Below, in pieces: positions 40,906 through 48,700 of a DNA stretch of 64,000 nt. Below the pieces are notes generated by a model. The model did no database searches and had not been told where the DNA came from. It was given only the letters and a program-made list of their open reading frames with translations. A program made the position numbers and the translations under genes. Origin of the DNA: Collinsella stercoris DSM 13279 (GTDB lineage: Bacteria; Actinomycetota; Coriobacteriia; Coriobacteriales; Coriobacteriaceae); assembly GCF_020735465.1 (NCBI RefSeq), contig NZ_CP085935.1, positions 2,356,001-2,420,000 on the forward strand, written 5' to 3'. Each line of letters opens with the position of its first letter. Within the stretch, counting starts at the first letter, position 1.

Positions 40906-42006
40906 TCATTGGCTAATGCTTATGTAGGACCCCAGCGTCTTGGCGCTTACTAAGGCACCATCAAGCCGGCGCTCGGGTTTAAGCAGGTCAATTCCACTTG
41001 GGTCGACAATTTTGCTGTAATCGACATCGGGGATACGGGGATGGAGGAAAGTGTTTCCCTGTAGGAACGGGGAGAGGCTTTCACCGCTGAAGGAGCCGGC
41101 TTTGTCGGTTTGCGCCCCATAGGTTATTTCGGAGCGGGTTTTCTCAAACGTGACGATTCCCTGTGCTGAGTAATCAAATAGCGCTTTGATAAGCCAGATG
41201 AGGGATCGGCTTGGCCTGCTGATGGGGGGCTTATCATTTCGTCGCGCAGCATCGATGAAGAGCTGGACGAACGCCATGTCGCTCCAAACGAAAGCATCGA
41301 AGCACTCTGTATCCAAGATGGAAGCCTGCCCTTTGGTTCTCCAGATGGCGGTGAGTGCAAAGGGAGCTTGACTCGGGATGCCTTTGAGGGCGATTTCCTC
41401 TGCAGCAGAAATAACACACTGAAGGTGCTTAAGCATAAAGGTCTCATTTTTCCATTCATAGTCCATAGGAAATGAAAGGTGAGATGAGATGATGTCGCCG
41501 AGTTCGTGACGCCGTTTAGGGCCGTACGTATTGGCGATTGAGAAACAAAGCTGTTCAATTGACGGAGGACGAACAACGATTTCGCAAGATTGCTGATCCT
41601 TAGCACGATGCGCGGTTGCCGAGTTGGGGATAGTGACAAGTTTTATTTCGAGTGCCCCCAGTTGCCGGTTGCTATTGATATCGCGAATGACGACATCGGA
41701 GCGAGCTGGCAAGCCGTTGGAGAAGTGCCGGTATTTGTCAAAACTTGACTCAAAAAGCCATTCAACATCATGTGCATTGCAATTAAGCAGTTGATGAAGT
41801 GGCGTTTCTGACTGGGTGGTGTGCAGTCGATTCGACGAATCTGCAGCGGCCTCGATGTACATGGGTCCATAGCCAAGGTCATCCATGTAAACGATCAGGG
41901 CCAGAGGAAATGCGTTTGTAAAAATATTCTTGCCAAACGCCTTTGGGTCGCTGCCGTCAAATCGGTGATTGGCATGTTCCAGACCATACAAATACGTGTT
42001 TGCCAC
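40906..42006 (-). CDS. HindVP-like type II restriction endonuclease
   Basis: The 366-residue protein pairs with the adjacent C5 methylase. It resembles the HindVP/HgiDI family: YGLEHANHRF, then FGKNIFTNAFPLALIVYMDD, and a PD-(D/E)xK-like core with SDVVIRD and LGALEIKLVTIP. Family members recognise GRCGYC. The start is taken as GTG 42006 because GGAG lies six bases upstream; a TTG at 42018 is also in frame. It is divergent from the lipoprotein gene. Family assignment is from remembered conserved motifs and is less sure than the methylase. Confidence 0.7.
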   Translation of the reverse strand: MANTYLYGLEHANHRFDGSDPKAFGKNIFTNAFPLALIVYMDDLGYGPMYIEAAADSSNRLHTTQSETPLHQLLNCNAHDVEWLFESSFDKYRHFSNGLPARSDVVIRDINSNRQLGALEIKLVTIPNSATAHRAKDQQSCEIVVRPPSIEQLCFSIANTYGPKRRHELGDIISSHLSFPMDYEWKNETFMLKHLQCVISAAEEIALKGIPSQAPFALTAIWRTKGQASILDTECFDAFVWSDMAFVQLFIDAARRNDKPPISRPSRSLIWLIKALFDYSAQGIVTFEKTRSEITYGAQTDKAGSFSGESLSPFLQGNTFLHPRIPDVDYSKIVDPSGIDLLKPERRLDGALVSAKTLGSYISISQ

Positions 42007-42128
42007 GGTGCGCTCCAATCAACTGTGTCCGTTAACTATAGCAGTCCCGCATGTGTTCTGAGATGGCGGAATGGTTCTCATTCGGGGAGGGGGTACACTC
42101 CGTGTAAGTCGAGGGAACGGAGGATCCC

Positions 42129-43241
42129 ATGGAAGTGAAGCGCGCAGTGCACGTGGCGGTCGTGGTGGGAATGGCCGCGGTGTTGGGGCTGGCGGGGTGC
42201 ACGGGCGCCCCGGCGCCCGATCAGGGCTCACAGGCTGGTCCGGCGCAAAGCGAGCCGGCCAAGAAAACGGTCGAGCAGAAGGCGGCGGAGCTGTACCGCG
42301 GGGTGCTTGCCGACCCTATGGCGTATTTTGGCCATCTTGAGGAACAGGGGCTGGCCGAGGGCGTGTCGTTTGAATACGCGCTTGTCGAGGCGACGGGGGA
42401 CGATGTTCCCGAGTTGCTTGTGCGTGCCAGCGGGACTTCCGACCTGTGGAACGGAATCATGGAGATCATGCCGTTTGCCGTGAGCGATGACGGCAGCGAG
42501 CTCGTGGTTCCGTCGGTGTGGCTGAATGAGGGCGTAGCCGGCGCTGGCGGATTCAGGGGATCGGTTTCCGCGTCCGCGTATGGGGACGGCCTGCTGGTGA
42601 GTGAGACGTCCTCCGGAAGCGGCGAGGGCACCGTGTGGCGCTACACGTGGGATGACGCCGCGCGCCCGCAGCGAATCGTGTGCGATACGCAGATCGGCAG
42701 CGACTCGATGGCGGCGCGGCTGGTGGAAAACGAGCTCGTTACCATCGACTGGGTGAGCTACGCCCCGGGCAAGACCGATCTTGATGAGCTTGAGGATGTG
42801 GCCGCGCTGGAGGCTGGCGAGTGGAAGCCGACCGAGGACCTCCTCGAAAAAGATCCTGCCGATGCCGCACGCGAGTTGGGTCTCATCGTGCTTACGGGAT
42901 CCGTGCACCAGCTGGACAATCAGGGCATTGCCGATTTGCAGGGTGTCGAGAACCCCAATCCCGGCTCGACTGGCCTTGGCATGAGCGCTGTGTTACAGCT
43001 TGACGGGCCTACCACTGTTACCGCCATGAGTGGCGATGGCATGGGGTCGCGCGAGGGTGAGGCTAAGCTCGTGATGCTCGACCGCGAGGCGAGTGAACTC
43101 GACTGGGGCGGATACCAGGGCCAGCATATGACTGTTGCGATCGACCCGACGCTCTTGCGGTGGCCGTCCGATACGAGCTTGCCGCTGGGCGAGCCGAGCG
43201 TTGCCCGTGGCGGCGTTGCCGTGCTTGCGGTGGGCGAGTAA
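42129..43241 (+). CDS. Predicted lipoprotein of unknown function
   Basis: The 370-residue protein has a lipoprotein signal with lipobox GLAGC (cysteine at ~24), then a Pro/Gln/Ser-rich linker (~25-45) and a mostly beta extracellular part with no motif that I can name. A VSFEYALVEATGDDVPELLVRA segment resembles the calcium-type repeats of surface lipoproteins in Firmicutes and Actinobacteria, weakly. The ATG follows CGGAGG. Confidence 0.75.
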   Translation: MEVKRAVHVAVVVGMAAVLGLAGCTGAPAPDQGSQAGPAQSEPAKKTVEQKAAELYRGVLADPMAYFGHLEEQGLAEGVSFEYALVEATGDDVPELLVRASGTSDLWNGIMEIMPFAVSDDGSELVVPSVWLNEGVAGAGGFRGSVSASAYGDGLLVSETSSGSGEGTVWRYTWDDAARPQRIVCDTQIGSDSMAARLVENELVTIDWVSYAPGKTDLDELEDVAALEAGEWKPTEDLLEKDPADAARELGLIVLTGSVHQLDNQGIADLQGVENPNPGSTGLGMSAVLQLDGPTTVTAMSGDGMGSREGEAKLVMLDREASELDWGGYQGQHMTVAIDPTLLRWPSDTSLPLGEPSVARGGVAVLAVGE

Positions 43242-43292
43242 GGGTGCCCCTGTTTGTATAATGTCGGCGCAAGGTACTGAGAGGGGGCCTGT

Positions 43293-43448
43293 ATGGCAGA
43301 TGAATGCAAGCACGTGACGGACGCGGACGATCCGCTGCATCGGGATCCGTGCATCCGTGCGGAGAATGAGGACGATGACGGCTACGACCCGTATTCCGAC
43401 CGTCGCCCCGACCCCGAACCCCTCTTTGAGCGTGACCCGTGGGCATAG
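43293..43448 (+). CDS. Small acidic protein (51 aa), unknown
   Basis: GAGAGGGGG lies just before the ATG, and a TATAAT box is at 43256-43261. The product is rich in Asp, Glu and Pro (ENEDDDGYDPYSDRRPDPEP) with two cysteines, and its last bases overlap the start region of gluQRS. The ribosome site and promoter support it as real; the function is unknown. Confidence 0.55.
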   Translation: MADECKHVTDADDPLHRDPCIRAENEDDDGYDPYSDRRPDPEPLFERDPWA

Positions 43449-44728
43449 GGACCGTGAGGGCTGCCGACCCGACTGACGAGAGCGCTGGCTGCGTGGATGC
43501 CGTGGGCCCTGGCTACGTGGATGCCGCGGACTCCGTGGGTGCAGTCAACGTCACTGACGCTACCGACACGGTGGTGTCTTCGAGCGCTGCCAGCGCCCCC
43601 TCTCTTCACAGCAATGTGGCCCAGGTGGTGGGGCGTTTTGCCCCGTCTCCCACGGGCCGCATGCACTTGGGCAACATCCTTGCCTCCCTGCTGGCGTGGC
43701 TGTCGGTTCGCAGTCAGGGTGGCAAGCTCGTGCTGCGTATCGAGGATCTGGACGATCGGGCCCGCAGCGGACCGTGGGACGCACTGCTCATGGACGATTT
43801 GCGCTGGTTGGGCCTTGACTGGGATGAGGGTCCATATTATCAGACCGATCGGATCGATCTGTATGCCGACGCGGTGAGGCGGCTCGACGACATGGGCCTT
43901 GTGTACCCGTGCTTTTGCACGCGGGCGGAGCTCCATGCCGCCAGCGCTCCTCATGCGAGCGACGGGACACCTGTGTATGCGGGGACATGTCGTGGACTCA
44001 CGGCGGCCGAAGTCGTCGCTCGTTCCAAAGCGCGCCCACCGGCGCTGCGGCTAAAGGTTCCGCCGGTGCAGGGGATCGCGTCTTCTCGAGGACCCTTTGA
44101 ATCTTTTGCGTCCGAGAGTAAACACTCGAAGACCGAATTGACCGATTTTGGCAATTCAATGCCGCGAGAGTTAACTTTCGGGGATTGCAGCGAGCGAGGC
44201 ACCCGTGGCGCGGCGGCATCGAGGGGCGCAGCAGGTGGCGATGCGGGCGTGATGCACTTTGAGGATCGTACGTATGGCCCGCAGCGCGAGGTGCTGGCAG
44301 AGGAATGCGGCGATTTCCTCGTCCGCAGAAGCGATGGCGTGTACGCCTACCAGCTGGCCGTGGTGGTTGACGATGCCGACATGGGTGTGAACGAGGTCGT
44401 GCGCGGTTGCGACCTGCTGGGTTCGACGGCTCGCCAGATGTATCTGCAAGACCTGCTCGGCTACGCCCATCCCAGCTACGCACACGTGCCACTGCTCGTT
44501 GCCCCCGACGGTCGCCGCCTGTCCAAGCGCGATCGCGACTGTGATATGGGCGTGCTGCGCGAGCATTTTGGAACGCCCGGGGCGCTGCTGGGCCGGCTTG
44601 CGTACGTGGCGGGCTTGGTGTCCAGTCCCGAGCCGCGCACGGCCGATCAGCTCGCCGACGGGTTCAGTTGGAGCGCCGTGTGCGAGCATCGCGACAACAT
44701 CGCGGTTGAAGAGTGCTTCTTCGCCTAG
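43439..44728 (+). CDS. gluQ: Glutamyl-Q tRNA(Asp) synthetase, with an unusual internal insert
   Basis: GluQRS loads glutamate on queuosine-34 of tRNA(Asp). The catalytic domain starts near residue 65 with VGRFAPSPTGRMHLGN (HIGH-type motif). It has the zinc ligands in YPCFCTRAEL and YAGTCRG, and LSKRDRD as the KMSKS equivalent. It lacks an anticodon-binding domain, as expected. Two oddities: an N-terminal extension of ~60 low-complexity residues, and a ~60-residue insert (about 215-275) of lower GC between LRLKVP and MHFEDRTYGP. The start is uncertain (GTG 43439 or 43454). Confidence 0.85.
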   Translation: MGIGTVRAADPTDESAGCVDAVGPGYVDAADSVGAVNVTDATDTVVSSSAASAPSLHSNVAQVVGRFAPSPTGRMHLGNILASLLAWLSVRSQGGKLVLRIEDLDDRARSGPWDALLMDDLRWLGLDWDEGPYYQTDRIDLYADAVRRLDDMGLVYPCFCTRAELHAASAPHASDGTPVYAGTCRGLTAAEVVARSKARPPALRLKVPPVQGIASSRGPFESFASESKHSKTELTDFGNSMPRELTFGDCSERGTRGAAASRGAAGGDAGVMHFEDRTYGPQREVLAEECGDFLVRRSDGVYAYQLAVVVDDADMGVNEVVRGCDLLGSTARQMYLQDLLGYAHPSYAHVPLLVAPDGRRLSKRDRDCDMGVLREHFGTPGALLGRLAYVAGLVSSPEPRTADQLADGFSWSAVCEHRDNIAVEECFFA

Positions 44729-44794
44729 TTTTTGAATCTTGCACGCGCCCCTGTTCAAGGAGCGGAAAGTGCGTTATTATCGACTGGCTGTCAC

Positions 44795-44886
44795 GGAGAG
44801 CTGACCGAGAGGCCGAAGGTGCTCGCCTGCTAAGCGAGTAAGGGCCCCAAAGCCCTTCTGGGGTTCGAATCCCCAGCTCTCCGCCA
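44795..44886 (+). tRNA. tRNA-Ser (GCU)
   Basis: A 92-base class II tRNA with acceptor stem GGAGAGC/GCTCTCC, anticodon loop CTGCTAA (anticodon GCT), a long variable arm, TTCGAAT in the T loop, and encoded CCA at 44884-44886. The prophage begins directly downstream, so its 3' end is the likely attachment site. Confidence 0.95.
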
Positions 44887-44898
44887 GTGTGAATGATG

Positions 44899-44935
44899 CG
44901 TCCCCTGAGTTATCGCAGCTCAGGGGACGTTTTCT
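44899..44935 (+). terminator. Terminator downstream of tRNA-Ser
   Basis: CGTCCCCTGAG pairs with CTCAGGGGACG, followed by TTTTCT. Confidence 0.85.
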
Positions 44936-44969
44936 GTTTCCTGTAACGTCCCGTAAGTTGCCGTAACTT

Positions 44970-45015
44970 ATGCGAAAAAGTGCGAATCGCGCACCGGAAT
45001 GCGAAAAAATGCGAA
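44970..45015. repeat. Direct repeats near the attachment site (possible integrase arm sites)
   Basis: ATGCGAAAAAGTGCGAA (44970-44986) and ATGCGAAAAAATGCGAA (44999-45015) are 29 bases apart with one mismatch, close to the tRNA 3' end. Confidence 0.5.
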
Positions 45016-45040
45016 CGGAACCCGCCCTCCCGCGGCATGG

Positions 45041-45063
45041 AAAAGCCCCTCCGGGGAGGGGCT
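45041..45063 (-). terminator. Terminator of the late operon
   Basis: AGCCCCTCC/GGAGGGGCT hairpin just after the endolysin stop, with TTTT on the minus strand. Confidence 0.85.
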
Positions 45064-45068
45064 CCGTG

Positions 45069-46253
45069 CTAGTAGTAGATCTTCTGGCCCGGGTAGATGC
45101 GGCTCGGGTTTGCGATGCCGTTCTTGTTCGCGAGACCCGCCCAGTTGCCGCCCCAGCCCACCTTCTGGGCGATGCCGGACAGCGTGTCGCCGGACTTCAC
45201 GACGTAGCAGCGCGCGGTGGACGCGGTGACGCCGAGCTTCGCGTTGACCTTCGCCTGCACGGCGTCCGGGTCGTAGCCCGCGGCGGAGAGCCTGTTACGT
45301 CTGTCCTGCCCTTTGCCCCACTTGCCGGCGATGACCTCGTCGGCCACCGTGTCGACGGACTTGCCGCCGAGGCCCGCGCGGCGGTTGATCTCGGCCTGCA
45401 CCTCGTCGTAGCGCGTGCCCAGCGCGCGCTTGCGCTCGTCGCCGTTGCCCCACTTGCCCGCCTGCGCCTCGTCGGCGAGGACGGAGGTCTTGGCGGAGCA
45501 GACGTGGTTCACGGCGCCCTGAACCTCGTCGTAGCGGGCGCCGAGGTTCGCCTTGCGCGCGTCGCCGTCGCCGTACATGCCCGCCAGGGTGTTGCCCACG
45601 AGGACGTGCAGCGGCAGGGACTGGTCGGCGGGCCCGGAGGGCGCGGGCTCGACGGGCTTCGCGCCGGCGGTGAAGGACGCGAGATCGCGCTTGCCGTTCA
45701 GGGCGTTGCAGTCGACGTTGCCGCCGATGCCGGGCACGCGGCCCGTGGAGGTGAACTGCCACAGGTCGCAGTAGTGGCGGGGCGGCGTGTGGGCGGCCCC
45801 GTCGTTCACCCCGTAGGTGGGGATCCAGGTCCACTTCACCCACGGCTGGGACGCCACGGAGGCGTACTGGCCGTACAGGTGGTTGGCGATGTACACGCCG
45901 TTGTCCCCGGCCGACTGGGCGAGCGTGTTGCCCGCGGACAGGATGCCAGCGACGGACTGGCCTCCCACCTCCACGTCGAGCACGTAGCCGCGGCACGACT
46001 TCGCCCCGGCGGCCTTGGCGCGCGAGACGAGTCGGGCCGCCTCGACGGCGCCGCCGTTGCGGTAGAAGCCGTAGCAGTAGTAAGGGATGCCCAGGCGCTC
46101 GACCGCCGCGATGTTCTCGGCGAGGCGGACGTCGTGGTACGTGCCGTCCTGGACTCGGATGATCGCGAAATGGACGTTCTGCTTCACCGCGTCCCAGTCG
46201 ATGCGGCCCTGGTGCTCGGAGACGTCGATGATGGTCGGTAGGATGCCTGCCAT
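45069..46253 (-). CDS. Endolysin: GH25 muramidase with three CW_7 repeats and a LysM
   Basis: The 394-residue enzyme cleaves peptidoglycan at the end of the lytic cycle. The GH25 domain (~1-195) begins IIDVSEHQGRIDW and includes YVLDVEVGG with the catalytic acids. Three CW_7-type repeats (~205-335) follow, each with a GxxGNGxxRxxxLxxRYDEVQ-like core (AGMYGDGDARKANLGARYD, AGKWGNGDERKRALGTRYD, AGKWGKGQDRRNRL). A C-terminal LysM (YVVKSGDTLSGIAQKVGW) ends the protein. The ATG at 46253 overlaps the preceding small ORF's stop by one base. Confidence 0.93.
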   Translation of the reverse strand: MAGILPTIIDVSEHQGRIDWDAVKQNVHFAIIRVQDGTYHDVRLAENIAAVERLGIPYYCYGFYRNGGAVEAARLVSRAKAAGAKSCRGYVLDVEVGGQSVAGILSAGNTLAQSAGDNGVYIANHLYGQYASVASQPWVKWTWIPTYGVNDGAAHTPPRHYCDLWQFTSTGRVPGIGGNVDCNALNGKRDLASFTAGAKPVEPAPSGPADQSLPLHVLVGNTLAGMYGDGDARKANLGARYDEVQGAVNHVCSAKTSVLADEAQAGKWGNGDERKRALGTRYDEVQAEINRRAGLGGKSVDTVADEVIAGKWGKGQDRRNRLSAAGYDPDAVQAKVNAKLGVTASTARCYVVKSGDTLSGIAQKVGWGGNWAGLANKNGIANPSRIYPGQKIYY

Positions 46254-46354
46254 TACTCGGACGCCTCCTCGCACTTGGAGCCCATCGCGGAGTTCTCCGG
46301 CTCCTGCTCGCCCTCGCCGGGCTCGTCGAACATGGTCTTGATTTCCTCTTCCAT
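46253..46354 (-). CDS. Very small acidic phage ORF (33 aa), unknown
   Basis: ATG 46354 to TAA 46253-46255, fitted exactly between the C39-like gene stop and the endolysin start and overlapping the latter by one base. About a third of residues are Glu. It may serve only to couple translation. Confidence 0.45.
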   Translation of the reverse strand: MEEEIKTMFDEPGEGEQEPENSAMGSKCEEASE

Positions 46355-47023
46355 CTAAAACTCCTTCCAAACGGAGATGGAATACGTCCAGTAGCCGCCC
46401 GCGCCCAGGATCTCCTCCTCGGTCCAGGCGCGGGTGTTCCCGCTCGACGCGGGGTCGTTGATCCGGAGCGCGCCGCCCTCGTCCTGCCACAGCAGCACGA
46501 GGTGCCCGCCGTAGCTTGAGTCGCCCAGCCGCCCGCCACCCGCGCACCAGACCGTCCTTCCGGAGCGGGCGTCCGCTATCGCGCGCCGGATGTCCCAGTA
46601 CTGCCCGGTGGCCGAGAGCCCGAGCGACCGGGCGAAGTCGGCGAAGGCCGGCATGTAGTTGAGCCCGCCGACGGTGCACGAGTCGCCGACCTCGGCGGCG
46701 AGCCGGGCGGGCGTCCACTGCTCCCTGGTCCACCACTCGAGGCTCATGGCCGCGACCGTGAGGCCGCAGCCGTTGCCCGCGATGGTGCCGCCGTGCGCGT
46801 AGGGGGTGGACGCCCATGCGGGGTCGTCTTGGTAGTAGGAGGGCATCGAGCGCGGGCCGTACCGCTCGTGCCACAGCTCCCGCTCCCGCTCGAACTCCTC
46901 GGTCTCCTCCGCGAGGCGCTCCTCGGCCATGACCGCCGGTAGCTCCCAGGCGGCGGGAGCGGGCGCGGGCTGCGGGAAGATCGCCGCGGACAGCGCGGCC
47001 GCGAGGCTAAGCGGCGTCGCCAC
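46355..47023 (-). CDS. C39-like cysteine peptidase of the lysis module
   Basis: The 222-residue protein starts with a hydrophobic segment, then a Glu-rich helix (~30-55), then a Peptidase_C39_2-like domain: the cysteine in GTIAGNGCGLTVAAMSLEW, the histidine in GGHLVLLWQ, then INDPASS. Phage proteins of this type may be second lytic enzymes or processing peptidases. GTG 47023 lies within the end of the holin gene (17-base overlap). Confidence 0.75.
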   Translation of the reverse strand: MATPLSLAAALSAAIFPQPAPAPAAWELPAVMAEERLAEETEEFERERELWHERYGPRSMPSYYQDDPAWASTPYAHGGTIAGNGCGLTVAAMSLEWWTREQWTPARLAAEVGDSCTVGGLNYMPAFADFARSLGLSATGQYWDIRRAIADARSGRTVWCAGGGRLGDSSYGGHLVLLWQDEGGALRINDPASSGNTRAWTEEEILGAGGYWTYSISVWKEF

Positions 47024-47294
47024 GCTTCTTGGTGGCCTCCGCCGCGCCGAGGAGCACGCCGACGCCGGTGGACACGATAGCCGCCGTCTGCGCGACCTCG
47101 CCGGCGAATGGCCAGCCCCATACGGACGCGAGCCCGGTGTAGATCGCCGCGCACGCCGGGATGGCGAGCAGGCCGGCCCACTTCAGGACATCGTAGAGCC
47201 AGCCGGGCAGCCAGTATTTGACGTAGTCCTCCACCGGTGTGTCGTCCGGGATGTCGACGGGCTCGTCGCCCATCTCGATGGTCTTCTCATCCAT
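47007..47294 (-). CDS. Phage holin (LL-H type)
   Basis: The 95-residue protein has an acidic N-terminus and two membrane segments (VLKWAGLLAIPACAAIYTGLASVWG and IVSTGVGVLLGAAE), matching the LL-H/phage_holin_5 pattern in which YDVLKW precedes the first helix. It forms the membrane lesion that lets the endolysin through. Confidence 0.82.
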   Translation of the reverse strand: MDEKTIEMGDEPVDIPDDTPVEDYVKYWLPGWLYDVLKWAGLLAIPACAAIYTGLASVWGWPFAGEVAQTAAIVSTGVGVLLGAAEATKKRGDAA

Positions 47295-47308
47295 ATCCGT
47301 TGCTCCTC

Positions 47309-47650
47309 TCACGCAACGTGGAGCTCCATGAGCTCCTTGTACATGTGGGTTCCCTGGCCGTTGCCGCCGAGGGAGTGGTAGAGCTCGTAGACCTCCTGTA
47401 TGCCCTGCTTGACCTCGACGGGGCAGGGGCGCCCGCCGAGGACGTAGTGCTCGTGGAGGTCCTGGAGGCGGTAGCGCAGCAGCAGTCGGAAGATGCGCCT
47501 GTTCAGGTCGCGTTCCTCCTGCTGCTGGCTCTCGCGCCGCTCGCGCTCCTCCTTGGAGCCGCTGATCTTTCCGCCGAGCCAGCTCGCAACGCCGGTGATG
47601 CAGAGCATCGCGAGTTGCAGGACGAGCTGCCATAAAAAGTTCTCAGGCAT
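47309..47650 (-). CDS. Small membrane-anchored phage protein next to the holin
   Basis: 113 residues: one N-terminal membrane helix (LWQLVLQLAMLCITGVASWLGG), then a charged coiled coil (EERERRESQQQEERDLNRR) and a helical C-terminus. Position before the holin suggests a holin partner or antiholin; the sequence alone does not prove it. Confidence 0.6.
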   Translation of the reverse strand: MPENFLWQLVLQLAMLCITGVASWLGGKISGSKEERERRESQQQEERDLNRRIFRLLLRYRLQDLHEHYVLGGRPCPVEVKQGIQEVYELYHSLGGNGQGTHMYKELMELHVA

Positions 47651-47707
47651 GTCTCACCTCCCCCGATGTCCCGTTCGAGCGCATTGTTTCGAAGGTGTCG
47701 CCGCCTG

Positions 47708-47758
47708 AAATCCCAGACCGTTTGGGCGCGTTTTGGCGTAAAACGGTCTGGGATTTTT
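47708..47758. terminator. Bidirectional terminator before the shufflon recombinase
   Basis: AAATCCCAGACCGTTT and its exact complement AAACGGTCTGGGATTT (47741-47756) form a 16-bp stem with T-rich ends on both strands. It separates the recombinase from the lysis genes and would stop antisense transcripts from the shufflon. Confidence 0.8.
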
Positions 47759-47779
47759 CTCGTGAGAAAGGACTCGAAA

Positions 47780-48688
47780 ATGCTGCTGTCAGACGCCTGC
47801 TCCGCCTACATGGAGGCCAAGTCGAAGAAGCTCCGCCGGACCACGTTGGAGGGCTACGCCTCCGGGCTGCGGTGCCACGTGCTGCCCGCGTGGGGCGGCC
47901 GGGAGCTGGAGTCGATACGCCGCCGCGAGGTGCAGGAGTGGGTGGACTCCATCCCCACGCCCGGCGCGGCCGAGAAGGCGCTCAAGTGCCTGCGGCAGGT
48001 CATGCGCTGGGCCATCCGCTCGCTCGACCTGGAGATCTTCGACCCGACGCAGGGCGTGGAGCTGCCGCCCAAGCCCGTGTACAGGCGCGAGTCGATGGAC
48101 GCGCGCGAGGAGGCTTGCGTTCTCAGGGCGGCGGTGGGCCAGCCGTGGGAGGCCGTGGTGCTCTGCGCGGCGGCGCTCGGCCTGCGCCCGTCGGAGGCGG
48201 CGGGGCTGGACTGGGGCGACGTCGACTGGCGGAGCGGATGGGTGCACGTGCAGAGGGGCGCGCACAGCACGCAGGGCGGCACCGTGGAGTACGGCTGCAA
48301 GACGCGCCTCTCCGACCGCCACCTCAAGCTGCCCCGCTTCGCGTTGGAGCGCCTTCGCCAGCTGCGCGGGCAGCGCCGCAAGGGCCGGATGCGCGGCGAG
48401 CTGTCCCCGCGCCAGATCTACAGCAGGTTCAAGCGTTTCCTCCGCCGCATGGGGCTGGGGCGCTGCTCGATGGAGTGCCTGCGCCACACGTGGGCCACGC
48501 TCACCATCGAGGGCGGCGCGGCCCTCGCCGACGTGTCGGTCGCGCTCGGCCACACGAGCGTGAGCACGTGCCTGCAGCACTACCTCATGAGCACCAAGGC
48601 GGTGGTGCAGAGGGCGCAGGACTGCTTCGCGGACGCCATGCGGAAGGGCATGGCGGAGGTCGGCGACGCGCTACTCGATGCTGTATGA
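47780..48688 (+). CDS. Tyrosine site-specific recombinase of the tail shufflon (Rci-like)
   Basis: The 302-residue phage-integrase-family protein has a SAM-like N-terminal core-binding domain (LLSDACSAYMEAKSKKLRRTT) and a catalytic domain. Arg I is in LGLRPSEAAGL, the lysine in YGCKTRLSD, Arg II in CLRHTWATL, histidine III in LGHTSVS and nucleophile Tyr in LQHYL. The usual histidine three residues before Arg II is a glutamate here. ATG 47780 has AAAGGA upstream. The gene is on the strand opposite to the late genes, and its stop lies inside a shufflon crossover site, as with Rci next to the R64 shufflon. It is not next to the attachment site, so it is unlikely to be the prophage integrase. Confidence 0.85.
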   Translation: MLLSDACSAYMEAKSKKLRRTTLEGYASGLRCHVLPAWGGRELESIRRREVQEWVDSIPTPGAAEKALKCLRQVMRWAIRSLDLEIFDPTQGVELPPKPVYRRESMDAREEACVLRAAVGQPWEAVVLCAAALGLRPSEAAGLDWGDVDWRSGWVHVQRGAHSTQGGTVEYGCKTRLSDRHLKLPRFALERLRQLRGQRRKGRMRGELSPRQIYSRFKRFLRRMGLGRCSMECLRHTWATLTIEGGAALADVSVALGHTSVSTCLQHYLMSTKAVVQRAQDCFADAMRKGMAEVGDALLDAV

Positions 48689-48700
48689 CGGCCTTCCGTA

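Noticed and set aside
47780..48688. Tyrosine recombinase as the prophage integrase
   Set aside because: It lies 3 kb inside the prophage on the opposite strand, and its stop codon sits in a repeat that flanks variable tail cassettes. A shufflon role explains this better.
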